This document shows, in pieces, positions 56,345 to 64,000 of a DNA stretch of 64,000 bases. The notes under the pieces were generated by a model that made no database searches, was not told the DNA's origin, and was given only the letters and a program-made list of their open reading frames with translations. The first letter of the stretch is position 1. Every line of letters starts with the position of its first letter. This DNA comes from Clostridia bacterium (lineage in GTDB: Bacteria; Bacillota; DSM-521; Neomoorellales; Neomoorellaceae), in the NCBI GenBank assembly GCA_030154265.1, contig JASKKH010000004.1, positions 24,251 through 88,250 on the forward strand. The letters are read 5' to 3'. A program made the position numbers and the translations under genes.

Positions 56345-58873
56345 TTATACCTTCTCCATTTCAATTTGTCCTTCTCTTGCAGTGACTCTTACTTTATCAC
56401 CAGGTTTAAACTTTCCTGCTAGCATTTCATCTGATAGTTTATTTTCAATAAGACTTTGTATAGCTCTTCGTAAGGGACGAGCCCCAAAAGCCTCGTCAAA
56501 CCCTTCTTTGACCAATATTTCCTTGGCTTCTTCGGTAACTTCTATCTTCAGGTTATTTTCTTCTAAACGCTTATTTAGTTCATTTAGCATTAGGTCTACT
56601 ATCTTTTTAATGTCATCCATGGAAAGGGCATGGAAGACAATAAGATCATCAACCCTGTTAAGGAATTCCGGCCGAAATGTACGCCTTAATTCCTCCATTA
56701 TATTCTTTTTCATGCTTTCGTAAGAATCAGCACTTACCATACTCGTTGAAGCATTAAAGCCAAGGCTCTTGCGTTTAATGGTACTAGCACCTACATTTGA
56801 GGTCATAATGATAACGGTATTGCGGAAATCAACGGTACGACCTTTAGCATCTGTCAAACGTCCATCATCCAAAACCTGAAGTAAAACATTAAATATATCT
56901 GGATGTGCTTTCTCAATTTCATCAAATAGGATTACACTATAGGGCCGACGACGTACTGCCTCTGTCAGTTGCCCGCTTTCCTCATACCCAACATACCCTG
57001 GAGGAGCTCCAACTAATCGAGAAACAGTATGTTTCTCCATATACTCGGACATATCGAAACGTACCATAGCATCTTCGTCACCAAAGAGAGCCTCTGCTAA
57101 TGCTCTTGCCAATTCTGTCTTACCAACACCTGTCGGCCCCAGGAATATGAAGGAGCCAATGGGACGTCCAGGATCCTTTAGCCCCGCCCTAGCTCTACGA
57201 ACAGCTCTAGCTACAGCCTTAACGGCTTCATCTTGACCAATTACACGTTGATGTAAAATTTCTTCCAGATGTAATAGTCGTTCACTTTCTTCCTGGGCCA
57301 ACTGGTTAACTGGAACTCCAGTCCAGCTAGAAACAATATAAGCAATATCTTCGGTTGTAACAGTCGACTTTTCTAAGCCTTTTTCCTTATGCCACTCATT
57401 TTTCTTTAGTTCTAATTCCTCTTTAATTTTTTTCTCTTCATCCCTTAGTGTAGCTGCTTTTTCAAACTCCTGACTGCTAATTGCCGCAGCCTTTTCCTTT
57501 TCTACCTCTTCAAGGCGAGCTTCTAGTTTTTTGACATCATCAGGAGCAGTATAATCTTTTAGACGAACTCTTGAAGCAGCCTCATCAATTAAATCGATAG
57601 CTTTGTCTGGCAAATAACGATCAGTTATATAACGATCTGAGAGTTTTGCAGCAGCTTCTAGAGCTTCATCGGAAATCTTAACACAGTGATGAGCTTCATA
57701 ACGATCACGCAGTCCTTTTAAAATTTCAATGGTCTCCTCTACTGTGGGTTCCTCAACCATAACCGCTTGGAAACGTCGTTCCAAAGCAGCATCCCGTTCA
57801 ATATGTTTGCGGTACTCATCTATTGTTGTTGCACCTATTGTTTGTAATTCTCCCCTGGCTAGAGCTGGTTTTAGAATGTTTGCTGCATCTATTGCTCCCT
57901 CAGCTGCCCCAGCACCAATTAGGGTATGCAGCTCGTCAATAAAGAGAATTACATTACCTGCATTACGAATCTCATCCATTACCTTCTTAAAACGCTCTTC
58001 AAATTCTCCCCTGTATTTAGTACCTGCTACCATACCAGACATATCTAAAGCAACTACTCTCTTATCACGTAAAACTTCTGGAACCTGGTTTTGTACAATT
58101 TTTTGGGCAAGGCCTTCAACAATAGCTGTTTTACCAACCCCAGGGTCACCGATTAATACAGGGTTATTTTTAGTCCTTCGACTTAAAATCTGGATAACCC
58201 GTTCAATCTCCTTTTCGCGTCCAACAACAGGGTCCAATTTATCTTCTCTAGCCATTTGGGTGAGATCTCTACTAAATTGATCCATGACAGAAGTCTGCCC
58301 TGGTCGACTTTCTTGCATTTTGCTCCCCATAGGGTTGGGAAAACCTTGGAAACCTGGACCCCCAGGTTGTTGTCCTCCAAAACCGAAGGGTAAGTTACCA
58401 AGGAATACAGTCCACCCTCCTTGGGACTGCTGCCCAGTACCACCTAATAAACCCGTAATTTGTTGGCGTATTTTATCAGGACTAACTCCTATCCCATTTA
58501 GCACCTGGGCTGCCATTCCTTCGCCTTCTTGTAACAACCCAAGTAAAATATGTTCTGTTCCAACAAAATTTACTCCCTGTTTTCTTGCTTCCTCATTGGC
58601 CAGTTCTAAAACTCTCTTGGCACGTGGTGTAAGGCTAATTTCCCCAGTAGTAGGATTTATATCTCCCGGTTTAATAACCTTGCGTATCTCATCCCGAATT
58701 GCCTTTATGTTAATACCAAGATTAGTTAGAGCACGAGCAGCAACACTATCACTCTCACGTAAGATTCCAAGCAATAAGTGTTCTGTTCCAATAGCTGAAT
58801 GATTTAAAGCCTGAGCTTCTTCCTGAGCTAAGCGTAAAACTCTTTTAGCCCTCTCGGTAAAACGTGGTGGCAT
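56345..58873 (-). CDS. clpC: ATP-dependent Clp protease ATPase subunit ClpC
   Basis: AAA+ unfoldase that feeds ClpP and removes misfolded or arginine-phosphorylated proteins. 842 residues from [16 protein letters not shown]. Two N-terminal Clp repeats, Walker A1 [17 protein letters not shown] motif between the domains, Walker A2 [14 protein letters not shown], and the ClpP-binding region near the second domain. The ATG at 58873 has GGAGG 8 bases upstream; a TTG 5 codons upstream gives an odd extension. Last gene of ctsR-mcsA-mcsB-clpC and followed by a terminator. Confidence 0.98.
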   Translation of the reverse strand: MPPRFTERAKRVLRLAQEEAQALNHSAIGTEHLLLGILRESDSVAARALTNLGINIKAIRDEIRKVIKPGDINPTTGEISLTPRAKRVLELANEEARKQGVNFVGTEHILLGLLQEGEGMAAQVLNGIGVSPDKIRQQITGLLGGTGQQSQGGWTVFLGNLPFGFGGQQPGGPGFQGFPNPMGSKMQESRPGQTSVMDQFSRDLTQMAREDKLDPVVGREKEIERVIQILSRRTKNNPVLIGDPGVGKTAIVEGLAQKIVQNQVPEVLRDKRVVALDMSGMVAGTKYRGEFEERFKKVMDEIRNAGNVILFIDELHTLIGAGAAEGAIDAANILKPALARGELQTIGATTIDEYRKHIERDAALERRFQAVMVEEPTVEETIEILKGLRDRYEAHHCVKISDEALEAAAKLSDRYITDRYLPDKAIDLIDEAASRVRLKDYTAPDDVKKLEARLEEVEKEKAAAISSQEFEKAATLRDEEKKIKEELELKKNEWHKEKGLEKSTVTTEDIAYIVSSWTGVPVNQLAQEESERLLHLEEILHQRVIGQDEAVKAVARAVRRARAGLKDPGRPIGSFIFLGPTGVGKTELARALAEALFGDEDAMVRFDMSEYMEKHTVSRLVGAPPGYVGYEESGQLTEAVRRRPYSVILFDEIEKAHPDIFNVLLQVLDDGRLTDAKGRTVDFRNTVIIMTSNVGASTIKRKSLGFNASTSMVSADSYESMKKNIMEELRRTFRPEFLNRVDDLIVFHALSMDDIKKIVDLMLNELNKRLEENNLKIEVTEEAKEILVKEGFDEAFGARPLRRAIQSLIENKLSDEMLAGKFKPGDKVRVTAREGQIEMEKV

Positions 58874-58907
58874 GTTATTCACCTCCAAGATAGTAAAAAA
58901 ACTATTT

Positions 58908-59966
58908 TTAGCTTGGCATCGCTAAAAGTTTACGTACCATTTGAGCTCTGTATACATCACGATCAAAAGGCGTCATTTCTTTCTTATTTTTTAATTGTAA
59001 ATAGGCTGGCTGAACTTGAACCATTAATTGGTTTAACAGCCTTTGATCTGGTGACTTTAAGATGTTCATCTCTACTCCTAATCGTACATCAGATATTAAC
59101 TGTAAAGCTTCTTGTGCACTTAGTATACGAGCATTAGTTAAAACTCCATATGCACGCCAAATACGATCTTCCAGTTTCCAAAGATTCTGTTTGCGTAAAA
59201 GTTCTCTAGCTTCACGTTCTTGATCAGCTAATCTAACAGTCACGATAGATAGGTTGTTTATTATTTCCTCTTCGGAATGTCCGAGGGTAAGCTGATTAGA
59301 TACCTGGAATAGGTTGCCTTGGGACTCTGTTCCTTCACCATAAAGTCCTCTAACCGCTACTCCTACTTTAGTCAAAGCTGATAATACTTTTCCAGCTTGT
59401 TTAGTAAGTACAAGAGCAGGTAAGTGGAGCATAGTCGAAGCCCTAAGGCCTGTGCCTACATTTGTGGGGCAAGATGTAAGAAATCCAAGTTGCTGATCAA
59501 AAGAAAATTCAAGTTCATTCTCGAAAGCATCATCAGCAGCATCAGCTAAACGCCATGCTTCGTGAAGCATTAAGGCTGGTAAAAGACATTGAAGCCGTAT
59601 ATGATCTTCTTCGTTTACCATGATACTCAATGCATCATCATTTCTTAAAACAACAGCTCTTTCTCCCTGTGCTTCAGCTAATTCTGGACTAATAATGTGT
59701 TTTTCTACTAATATTTGCCTCTCTAAAGGTGATAATTCCTTTAAAGAATATAAATTCAATTTCCCTACTGATTGAATGACACCCGGTGCATTTATGGCAT
59801 TATTAACCTGCTCAATAACTTTAACTTGGTGTTGCTTCGTCATTAAATTAGAAAAAGGAATACCCTTTAAGTTTCGTGCTAACCGAATACGACTAGAAAT
59901 AACTATATCTGCATGGGGGCCGGATCCCTCCATCCATTTACTTACCTTTTCTAAATCTAATACCAT
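58908..59966 (-). CDS. mcsB: Protein arginine kinase McsB
   Basis: Phosphorylates arginines on CtsR and misfolded proteins, marking them for ClpCP. 352 residues of the guanido-kinase fold: [60 protein letters not shown]. The RLARN and NVGTGLRAS motifs are the ATP and substrate sites. ATG with GGAGGG. Needs McsA for activation, which is encoded next to it. Confidence 0.97.
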   Translation of the reverse strand: MVLDLEKVSKWMEGSGPHADIVISSRIRLARNLKGIPFSNLMTKQHQVKVIEQVNNAINAPGVIQSVGKLNLYSLKELSPLERQILVEKHIISPELAEAQGERAVVLRNDDALSIMVNEEDHIRLQCLLPALMLHEAWRLADAADDAFENELEFSFDQQLGFLTSCPTNVGTGLRASTMLHLPALVLTKQAGKVLSALTKVGVAVRGLYGEGTESQGNLFQVSNQLTLGHSEEEIINNLSIVTVRLADQEREARELLRKQNLWKLEDRIWRAYGVLTNARILSAQEALQLISDVRLGVEMNILKSPDQRLLNQLMVQVQPAYLQLKNKKEMTPFDRDVYRAQMVRKLLAMPS

Positions 59967-59978
59967 ATTCCAGCCCTC

Positions 59979-60473
59979 CTAATTTCCTAAATAACGTTCT
60001 AATTCACGTATGCGATCCCTTACCTCAGCCGCTTTTTCAAATTCCTCATGTTCAACCAATTGCTTTAATTGAACACGAAGCCTCTCAACTTCTCTACGAA
60101 TTCGCAAGTTGCCTCCGGCTCTTTTAGGTACTTTTCCCCTGTGTTCTTGGCTACCATGAATACGCTTAATTAAAGGATTTAAACGCGAAGCAAGATAACG
60201 ATAACATTCTGCACACCCTAAACGCCCTGTCTGTTGAAACTCTTCATATGTCATTCCACATTCTTTACAACGTTCACATACTTGAGGTTCCGTTACATCA
60301 AAATCCGTTCCATAATCAAATAATCCCGCTAAAAACTTAGGGATTGAAAAATTAAGTTGAGGCTGAAGTTCCCGAGCGCACTCCTGACAGAGATTAAGTT
60401 CAGTCTTCTTTCCATTAACTATCTTCGTGACATGGACACTTGCAGTTTTTTCTTGACAACGTTCACAAAGCAT
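59979..60473 (-). CDS. mcsA: McsB activator McsA (UVR domain protein)
   Basis: 164 residues. Zinc finger cysteines CERCQEK, CQEC, CERCKEC and CAEC in four pairs, then a C-terminal UVR motif (HEEFEKAAEVRDRIRELERY). Activates McsB and contacts ClpC. Starts 12 bases after ctsR. Same operon as mcsB and clpC. Confidence 0.96.
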   Translation of the reverse strand: MLCERCQEKTASVHVTKIVNGKKTELNLCQECARELQPQLNFSIPKFLAGLFDYGTDFDVTEPQVCERCKECGMTYEEFQQTGRLGCAECYRYLASRLNPLIKRIHGSQEHRGKVPKRAGGNLRIRREVERLRVQLKQLVEHEEFEKAAEVRDRIRELERYLGN

Positions 60474-60485
60474 TTTTATCCCCCT

Positions 60486-60971
60486 TTAAATCTTGCTGGG
60501 GAAATCATCACGCAGCAAGGTTAGAATAATCGATTTAATTATAGAAGCGCGTACACGGTCACGTTCAGGTAATTCTATAGGTAGGGCATTTCTTTTTACA
60601 ACCGCTGTTAATAATATTTGTTCCCTCCTAGTAATTAACTCTTCTTCAAATAAACGTTCTAATAATTCCAAAGCCGCATCTTGTGATATATATTCCCCCA
60701 TTGCTCCTTGAACCCATTTTTTTAATTTCTCTTCTACATTTAAAGGTATTCTAATAATCCGAACGTATCCACCACCTCCTCGTCGACTTTCTACTATATA
60801 TCCCCTGTCGACAGTAAATCTAGTACTTAAAACGTAACTAATTTGAGACGGAACACAAGTAAATTGTTGAGCTAATTCCTGGCGCTTTAATTCTACAATG
60901 CCATCAGTATTTAATTTAAATAAACCTTTTATATAGCTTTCAATTTGGTCAGCCAAAGTTTTACCTTCCAT
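60486..60971 (-). CDS. ctsR: Heat-shock repressor CtsR
   Basis: Winged helix-turn-helix repressor that binds RGTCAAA-type heptad repeats before clp genes. 161 residues. The N-terminal DNA-binding domain has ELKRQELAQQFTCVPSQISY and the wing RGGGGYVRII with the conserved glycine-rich tip that acts as thermosensor; the C-terminal dimerisation domain follows. ATG after GGGGGTGG. It heads the operon and its operator is at 61023-61039, so it is autoregulated. Confidence 0.97.
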   Translation of the reverse strand: MEGKTLADQIESYIKGLFKLNTDGIVELKRQELAQQFTCVPSQISYVLSTRFTVDRGYIVESRRGGGGYVRIIRIPLNVEEKLKKWVQGAMGEYISQDAALELLERLFEEELITRREQILLTAVVKRNALPIELPERDRVRASIIKSIILTLLRDDFPSKI

Positions 60972-61022
60972 CCCATCCGGCCACCCCCTATTTTACATAC
61001 TATTTTTGTCCTTTATTAACCT

Positions 61023-61039
61023 TTTGCCCTTCTTTGACT
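61023..61039 (-). promoter_or_regulatory. CtsR operator
   Basis: Minus-strand AGTCAAA-GAA-GGGCAAA fits the CtsR heptad repeat RGTCAAA-NAN-RGTCAAA with one mismatch. It lies just downstream of the -10 of the ctsR promoter, overlapping the expected start site. Confidence 0.85.
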
Positions 61040-61042
61040 TTA

Positions 61043-61071
61043 TTTATACTACAACTTTTTCCTTTTAGCAA
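61043..61071 (-). promoter_or_regulatory. Sigma-A promoter of the ctsR operon
   Basis: TTGCTA and TATAAA on the minus strand with 17 bases between, immediately upstream of the CtsR operator. Confidence 0.75.
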
Positions 61072-61470
61072 ATTAATCCTAGATATTATATTTCCACTTT
61101 TTTGTTTTTAAATGCTTAAATTGTAAAATAGCTCTTAATAGCTCTTAATTTTATACTTTTACGAGCAATATCATAAAAAAATATAAAATATAACTTTATC
61201 TTATTTAGACAAATAGAAATTGATGATTTTAGCAATAATAAATTAAAATATCCTTTAGTAATAGGCTTAGTTATATGATCAAGTCCCAAATTAATGTAAA
61301 TTCCTAGTTAGGTTAGAATTTTCGCCAAATTCCATGAACAGGGCTCCAATCAGTCTCATTCACAGCAGCGGCTTGGCAGGGAAGTAAAGCCCCCTGGGTC
61401 CGCGTTTAACATATGCCCGTTAGATTAAGCAGATTAAGAAAAATAAAATATGTTTTAAAGGAGAATTGCT
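61072..61470. other. Gene-poor divergent region with an odd GC-rich patch
   Basis: About 240 AT-rich bases, then a GC-richer patch at about 61325-61410. No intact gene, tRNA or known riboswitch is visible. A possible coding remnant on the minus strand in the patch is listed separately. The promoter of the prenyl synthase gene is not obvious. Confidence 0.4.
61313..61408 (-). pseudogene. Orphan coding remnant
   Basis: An open minus-strand stretch of 31 codons ends at the stop at 61313-61315 and reads RTQGALLPCQAAAVNETDWS followed by PVHGIWRKF. The residue mix and the GC-rich composition differ from the AT-rich flanks and look like the C-terminus of a protein. No start or ribosome site precedes it and I cannot identify the family. 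It may instead be a chance reading of a GC-rich non-coding element. Confidence 0.3.
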
Positions 61471-62442
61471 TTGACATTAGGAGATTTTAATGCTGTTTTA
61501 ATTAATACACTTGATACACCTAACAAACATTTACAAGAGTTTCTAGACCATATTATAAAAGGGGGAAAAGGTCTACGGCCTAAGCTAGTTCTTTTATGTG
61601 CACAATATGGTATTCACAACAAAATAGAAGCTCAACAAGTCGCTGCCGCAATAGAATTAATTCACTTAGCTTCTTTAGTTCATGATGATATTCTTGATGG
61701 TGCTAACATACGCCGCAATCACCCCGCACTGCACCATCTTTGTGGAACTATACCCGCTGTTCTTGTTGGCGACTATCTTTTTGCAACTGCCTTTAACCTA
61801 CTATCTAAAGATAAAAACAAAATTCTTAATGAAGTTACAAAAGCCATTCGTTCAATGTGTACAGGAGAAATTGAACAGCTTATGGAAGGTTCATCAAATA
61901 CTGTTTCGGACCTAAAATCATATTATAGATATATAGGGCAAAAAACAGCCATACTCATTAGTACTGCATGTCGATGTGGAAGCATGGTTGGTTGTTTAAA
62001 ACAATCTCATCAAGATTTATTAGCCCTATTCGGCTGGCACTTAGGCCTAGCCTATCAAATAATAGATGATTTCCTTGATTTATATGGCACTAGTGAAGAA
62101 ATTGGAAAATCATGTTATCAAGATTTAAGGCAAGGTCTGCTTACCTTACCCGTATTACGATTTTTAGAACTTACAAAAAAAACTTCTAATTGGAAAGAAA
62201 AAATTAGGCGAGGTTTATCTCAGGTAGAAATAAAAAAATTAATTGGTGAGACCAAAAAACTTAGGTGTGACCATTATACTCTAGAGATAGCCCAAAACCA
62301 TATATCCGAAGCTTTATCAGCTTTAGAAAAACTTCCTTTTAATCCAGTGAAAGATGAATTGGCAATGATAGTCAAAAAAATTTCTAAACCAGTAGAAAAT
62401 TATTCTACATGTAATTTAGACCTCCTGGACAATACAGTTTAG
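61471..62442 (+). CDS. Polyprenyl (probably heptaprenyl) diphosphate synthase
   Basis: Trans-prenyltransferase of 323 residues that extends farnesyl diphosphate with IPP. Motifs in order: IKGGKGLRPKLVLLCA, first Asp-rich motif HDDILDGANIRRNHPALH (DDxxD), second Asp-rich motif YQIIDDFLDLYG. TTG start with AAAGGAG 8 bases before. Chain length cannot be read safely; C35 (as HepT) is proposed because it faces a YtpB-type terpene synthase whose substrate is heptaprenyl diphosphate. It could also make a menaquinone side chain. Stop is 29 bases from the convergent gene. Confidence 0.9.
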   Translation: MTLGDFNAVLINTLDTPNKHLQEFLDHIIKGGKGLRPKLVLLCAQYGIHNKIEAQQVAAAIELIHLASLVHDDILDGANIRRNHPALHHLCGTIPAVLVGDYLFATAFNLLSKDKNKILNEVTKAIRSMCTGEIEQLMEGSSNTVSDLKSYYRYIGQKTAILISTACRCGSMVGCLKQSHQDLLALFGWHLGLAYQIIDDFLDLYGTSEEIGKSCYQDLRQGLLTLPVLRFLELTKKTSNWKEKIRRGLSQVEIKKLIGETKKLRCDHYTLEIAQNHISEALSALEKLPFNPVKDELAMIVKKISKPVENYSTCNLDLLDNTV

Positions 62443-62471
62443 TCAAAATATGTTCTCTTTTTCAAGCTGTT

Positions 62472-63539
62472 TTATATTATTTTTATTTTACGTAATGCTT
62501 TGCATAGCCTATATAAATTTCGAGAATATGGCCCAGCATTCAAAAGAACATCCTTCCAGGCATAAACTTTATATTGAGAAGCCAGTTTTGAATCTGAAAA
62601 ATATAGTGCTGGTAATCCCTGTACTATTAATAAATGAAAAGAGGGGTCTATTAGATTATTTGCTTTTTCAAGTGATTTTTTTAGAAATAGCTTTAGACGT
62701 TCTCCGGCTTCAAAATCATTATTATAGTAGGCTACAAAATTTAAATCTCCTCCTTCTTTATCTTCCTGCTGGTCGATATAATAGTCAAGTAGGATATGTA
62801 ATCCTCCAATCCACGGAAAGTAAGCTTCATAAACTTTTTTTATCTCTATTTCGTTTAAATCCTCCCAAGCGGCCAAAGCCATGAGAACAAAAATACCCAA
62901 TGTAGAACCTGTAGCCGCGGCTAACTCCCACCAATATAAATCATTATCAATTTCAGAAAGTAAAGGCTTTAGCCATGATTTTAATCTTTTTTGTCTATTT
63001 TCAAATTCAATATGTTTGGTCGCCTGTAAATTACAATAATATTGCCCCAAGCGCAAAACCATACCTTGAACTAATTTGTAAGAAGGTAAAAATCTTAAAA
63101 CCTCCTGACAAGTTTTTACTAAAGACTTTAGATAACCTCCATCAGAGTAAAAAGGATACTTAGCATAATAGTCATTACTTATATCAGCTTCAGGAGTTAA
63201 CGCATCAATAAAGGCCTTGTGTAACTGGCGAAAAGCCTCTTCGTCAAAGATTCCTGCTCTATCACATAGATTATCTAAATAATCGCTAATAGTTTGTAAG
63301 GCTACAATAGCCTTAATTAACTCTGCTTGATAATTTTTTGCCCATATAGCAAAAACACTACCACCTTGGCAATGAAATTTTTTATTTGTTAAGCTGGCAA
63401 GGGCCTGCTTCTTTAATTCATAATCAGGAGAATTTGATGCAATCTGCTTCCATTTTTCTAATTCACTATTTACACCTGCAAATGCTTTAAAAATAAAGCG
63501 CCTCAATAAGATTAGGCGTCTGAATTCAAAAAATAACAT
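62472..63539 (-). CDS. ytpB: YtpB-like terpene synthase (DUF2600; tetraprenyl-beta-curcumene synthase family)
   Basis: 355 residues, all-helical class I-like terpene synthase unrelated in sequence to the common ones. In Bacillus, YtpB turns heptaprenyl diphosphate into tetraprenyl-beta-curcumene, the precursor of C35 sesquarterpenes found in spores and membranes. Seen here are the conserved blocks IASNSPDYELKKQALASLTN, KFHCQGGSVFAIW, TISDYLDNLCDRAGIFDEEA (Asp-rich DYLDNLCDR), DYYAKYPFYSDGGYLKSLVK and HILLDYYIDQQEDKEGGDLN. ATG start with GAGGGGG. It converges with the polyprenyl synthase gene. Confidence 0.9.
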   Translation of the reverse strand: MLFFEFRRLILLRRFIFKAFAGVNSELEKWKQIASNSPDYELKKQALASLTNKKFHCQGGSVFAIWAKNYQAELIKAIVALQTISDYLDNLCDRAGIFDEEAFRQLHKAFIDALTPEADISNDYYAKYPFYSDGGYLKSLVKTCQEVLRFLPSYKLVQGMVLRLGQYYCNLQATKHIEFENRQKRLKSWLKPLLSEIDNDLYWWELAAATGSTLGIFVLMALAAWEDLNEIEIKKVYEAYFPWIGGLHILLDYYIDQQEDKEGGDLNFVAYYNNDFEAGERLKLFLKKSLEKANNLIDPSFHLLIVQGLPALYFSDSKLASQYKVYAWKDVLLNAGPYSRNLYRLCKALRKIKII

Positions 63540-63545
63540 TAAATT

Positions 63546-63653
63546 CTACCCCCTCTCCATGTAATTAAATATTTCCGTATATACACCAAAATTGTTATTG
63601 CGTACTTCTTGTAAACCTTTTATTTCACTAACTATACCTGCTTTTTCGAAACG
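63546..63653 (-). pseudogene. Coding remnant upstream of ytpB
   Basis: A minus-strand stretch of 35 codons without any ATG, GTG or TTG start in frame reads FEKAGIVSEIKGLQEVRNNN then FGVYTEIFNYMERG and ends at the stop at 63546-63548, 7 bases before the ytpB start. The sequence looks like the C-terminus of a real protein whose front part is lost or frameshifted. Family not recognised. The GAGGGGG ribosome site of ytpB lies inside its end, so it was probably co-translated with ytpB. Confidence 0.4.
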
Positions 63654-63905
63654 TTACAACTTGTAAATTTATTCCCTATAAACCTTAAATTTCTGACTGC
63701 TATACCCCAACTTTTAGTATAAAACCTATTTATCTAACAGCATACCCCAATGTAGAACCATATAAAACCTAAGCACAAAGAAATAGTACTTAAGAAAGAA
63801 AACCTGCTTCCCAGGTTAGGTTCCCCATGTTAAATACAAAAGAGTTAAATACAAAAGAAATAAAAAAGACCAGTAGAGTTAGTTCCCCAGGTTAAATACA
63901 TACAA
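63654..63905. other. Intergenic region with short repeats
   Basis: AT-rich. GTTAAATACAAAAGA is repeated directly at 63829-63843 and 63844-63858; TTCCCCATGTTAAATACA at 63821 recurs as TTCCCCAGGTTAAATACA at 63883. A small inverted repeat AACCTG...CAGGTT is at 63801-63817. No gene is seen. Confidence 0.5.
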
Positions 63906-63938
63906 AAGCCCTGTGGATTAAAACAACCCACAGGGCTT
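63906..63938 (-). terminator. Intrinsic terminator of the tRNA transcript
   Basis: Eleven-base perfect arms AAGCCCTGTGG/CCACAGGGCTT around ATTAAAACAAC, followed by TTTTGTATGTATTT on the minus strand, 14 bases after the tRNA 3' end. Confidence 0.85.
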
Positions 63939-63952
63939 AAATACTATGTAGC

Positions 63953-64000
63953 TGGCTCCCCGGGCAGGACTCGAACCTGCAACCACTCGGTTAACAGCCG
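63953..64000 (-). tRNA. tRNA-Asn (GTT), 3' part, cut by the window end
   Basis: On the minus strand the anticodon arm CGG-CTGTTAA-CCG gives anticodon GTT; the T arm is GCAGG-TTCGAGT-CCTGC, the acceptor 3' strand CCGGGGA, discriminator G, then an encoded CCA at 63953-63955. The 5' acceptor and D arm lie beyond the window. Confidence 0.95.

Noticed and set aside
57729..58280. A 183-codon plus-strand ORF inside clpC
   Set aside because: Antisense shadow of a highly conserved gene; low-complexity Ser/Arg/Ile translation.
61325..61410. Cobalamin riboswitch or other known riboswitch in the GC-rich patch
   Set aside because: AGCAGCGGCTTGGCAGGG faintly recalls a B12 box but the core sequence and the expected downstream gene are missing.
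62450..62884. A 144-codon plus-strand ORF over ytpB
   Set aside because: Antisense to the conserved terpene synthase; no start signal.
63821..63900. CRISPR-like repeats
   Set aside because: Only two to three short, irregularly spaced repeats, no spacers of constant length and no cas genes.

Overview
The window comes from a low-G+C, endospore-forming Gram-positive bacterium, most likely an anaerobe of class Clostridia (Peptococcaceae/Desulfotomaculum-like). The evidence is sleB-ypeB germination genes, Cys-rich coat-like proteins, a ctsR-mcsA-mcsB-clpC operon, a DUF5693-csaB-murJ envelope cluster, a split transketolase, a membrane-anchored YvcK, and strong Shine-Dalgarno sequences with many GTG and TTG starts. 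This placement rests on gene content and order only.

Layout. (1) 1-8.6 kb is an accessory, partly decayed region: two GT4 glycosyltransferases, a gutted GDP-sugar reductase pseudogene, manC, two tandem Cys-rich coat-like genes with remains of a segmental duplication, an HMA-like protein, a secreted CAP protein, and a gene graveyard holding a gas-vesicle gvpG relic joined to AAA-ATPase and DUF1405 fragments. (2) 8.6-20.3 kb is a long minus-strand run, uvrB-uvrA-uvrC-HAD-PHP-rapZ-yvcK(glmR)-whiA: nucleotide excision repair followed by the conserved cell-wall/division regulatory trio. (3) 20.4-30.6 kb carries an M1-like peptidase, a CtpA protease, an M23 hydrolase, ftsX-ftsE, a two-gene transketolase, a YitT protein, a ferredoxin, and prfB with its programmed frameshift. 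(4) 30.6-37.3 kb is secA, hpf, a cold-shock gene, and comFC-comFA with a small coupled ORF. (5) 37.4-46.7 kb carries a phosphohexomutase, a YetF-like protein, tagO/wecA, fabZ, murJ, csaB and a DUF5693 membrane protein, mostly envelope biogenesis. (6) 46.9-55.7 kb is mainly plus strand: an FmdB-type zinc ribbon, three unrecognised small proteins, sleB-ypeB, then a cysteine desulfurase, thiI and a B12-binding radical SAM gene. A serine protease lies against ypeB on the other strand. (7) 55.7-61.0 kb is a BON-domain protein and clpC-mcsB-mcsA-ctsR with a visible CtsR operator. (8) 61.4-63.5 kb is a polyprenyl diphosphate synthase facing a YtpB-type terpene synthase, a probable C35 terpenoid pair. 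The window ends inside tRNA-Asn.

How the genes work together. Region 1 looks like a former capsule or glycan locus: ManC makes GDP-mannose, but the coupled downstream reductase is now only two ends. UvrABC repairs DNA; ClpC with McsAB and CtsR handles protein quality; FtsEX, the M23 hydrolase and CtpA are a plausible wall-remodelling set; TagO, MurJ and CsaB build and decorate wall polymers; SleB/YpeB and the coat-like proteins belong to the spore. The cysteine desulfurase supplies sulfur to ThiI.

I see no CRISPR array, complete insertion sequence or prophage. The most interesting signals are the degraded ones: the gvpG relic, the gutted sugar reductase, the manC/coat segmental duplication, and several orphan coding fragments at 18-300, 61313-61408 and 63546-63653.
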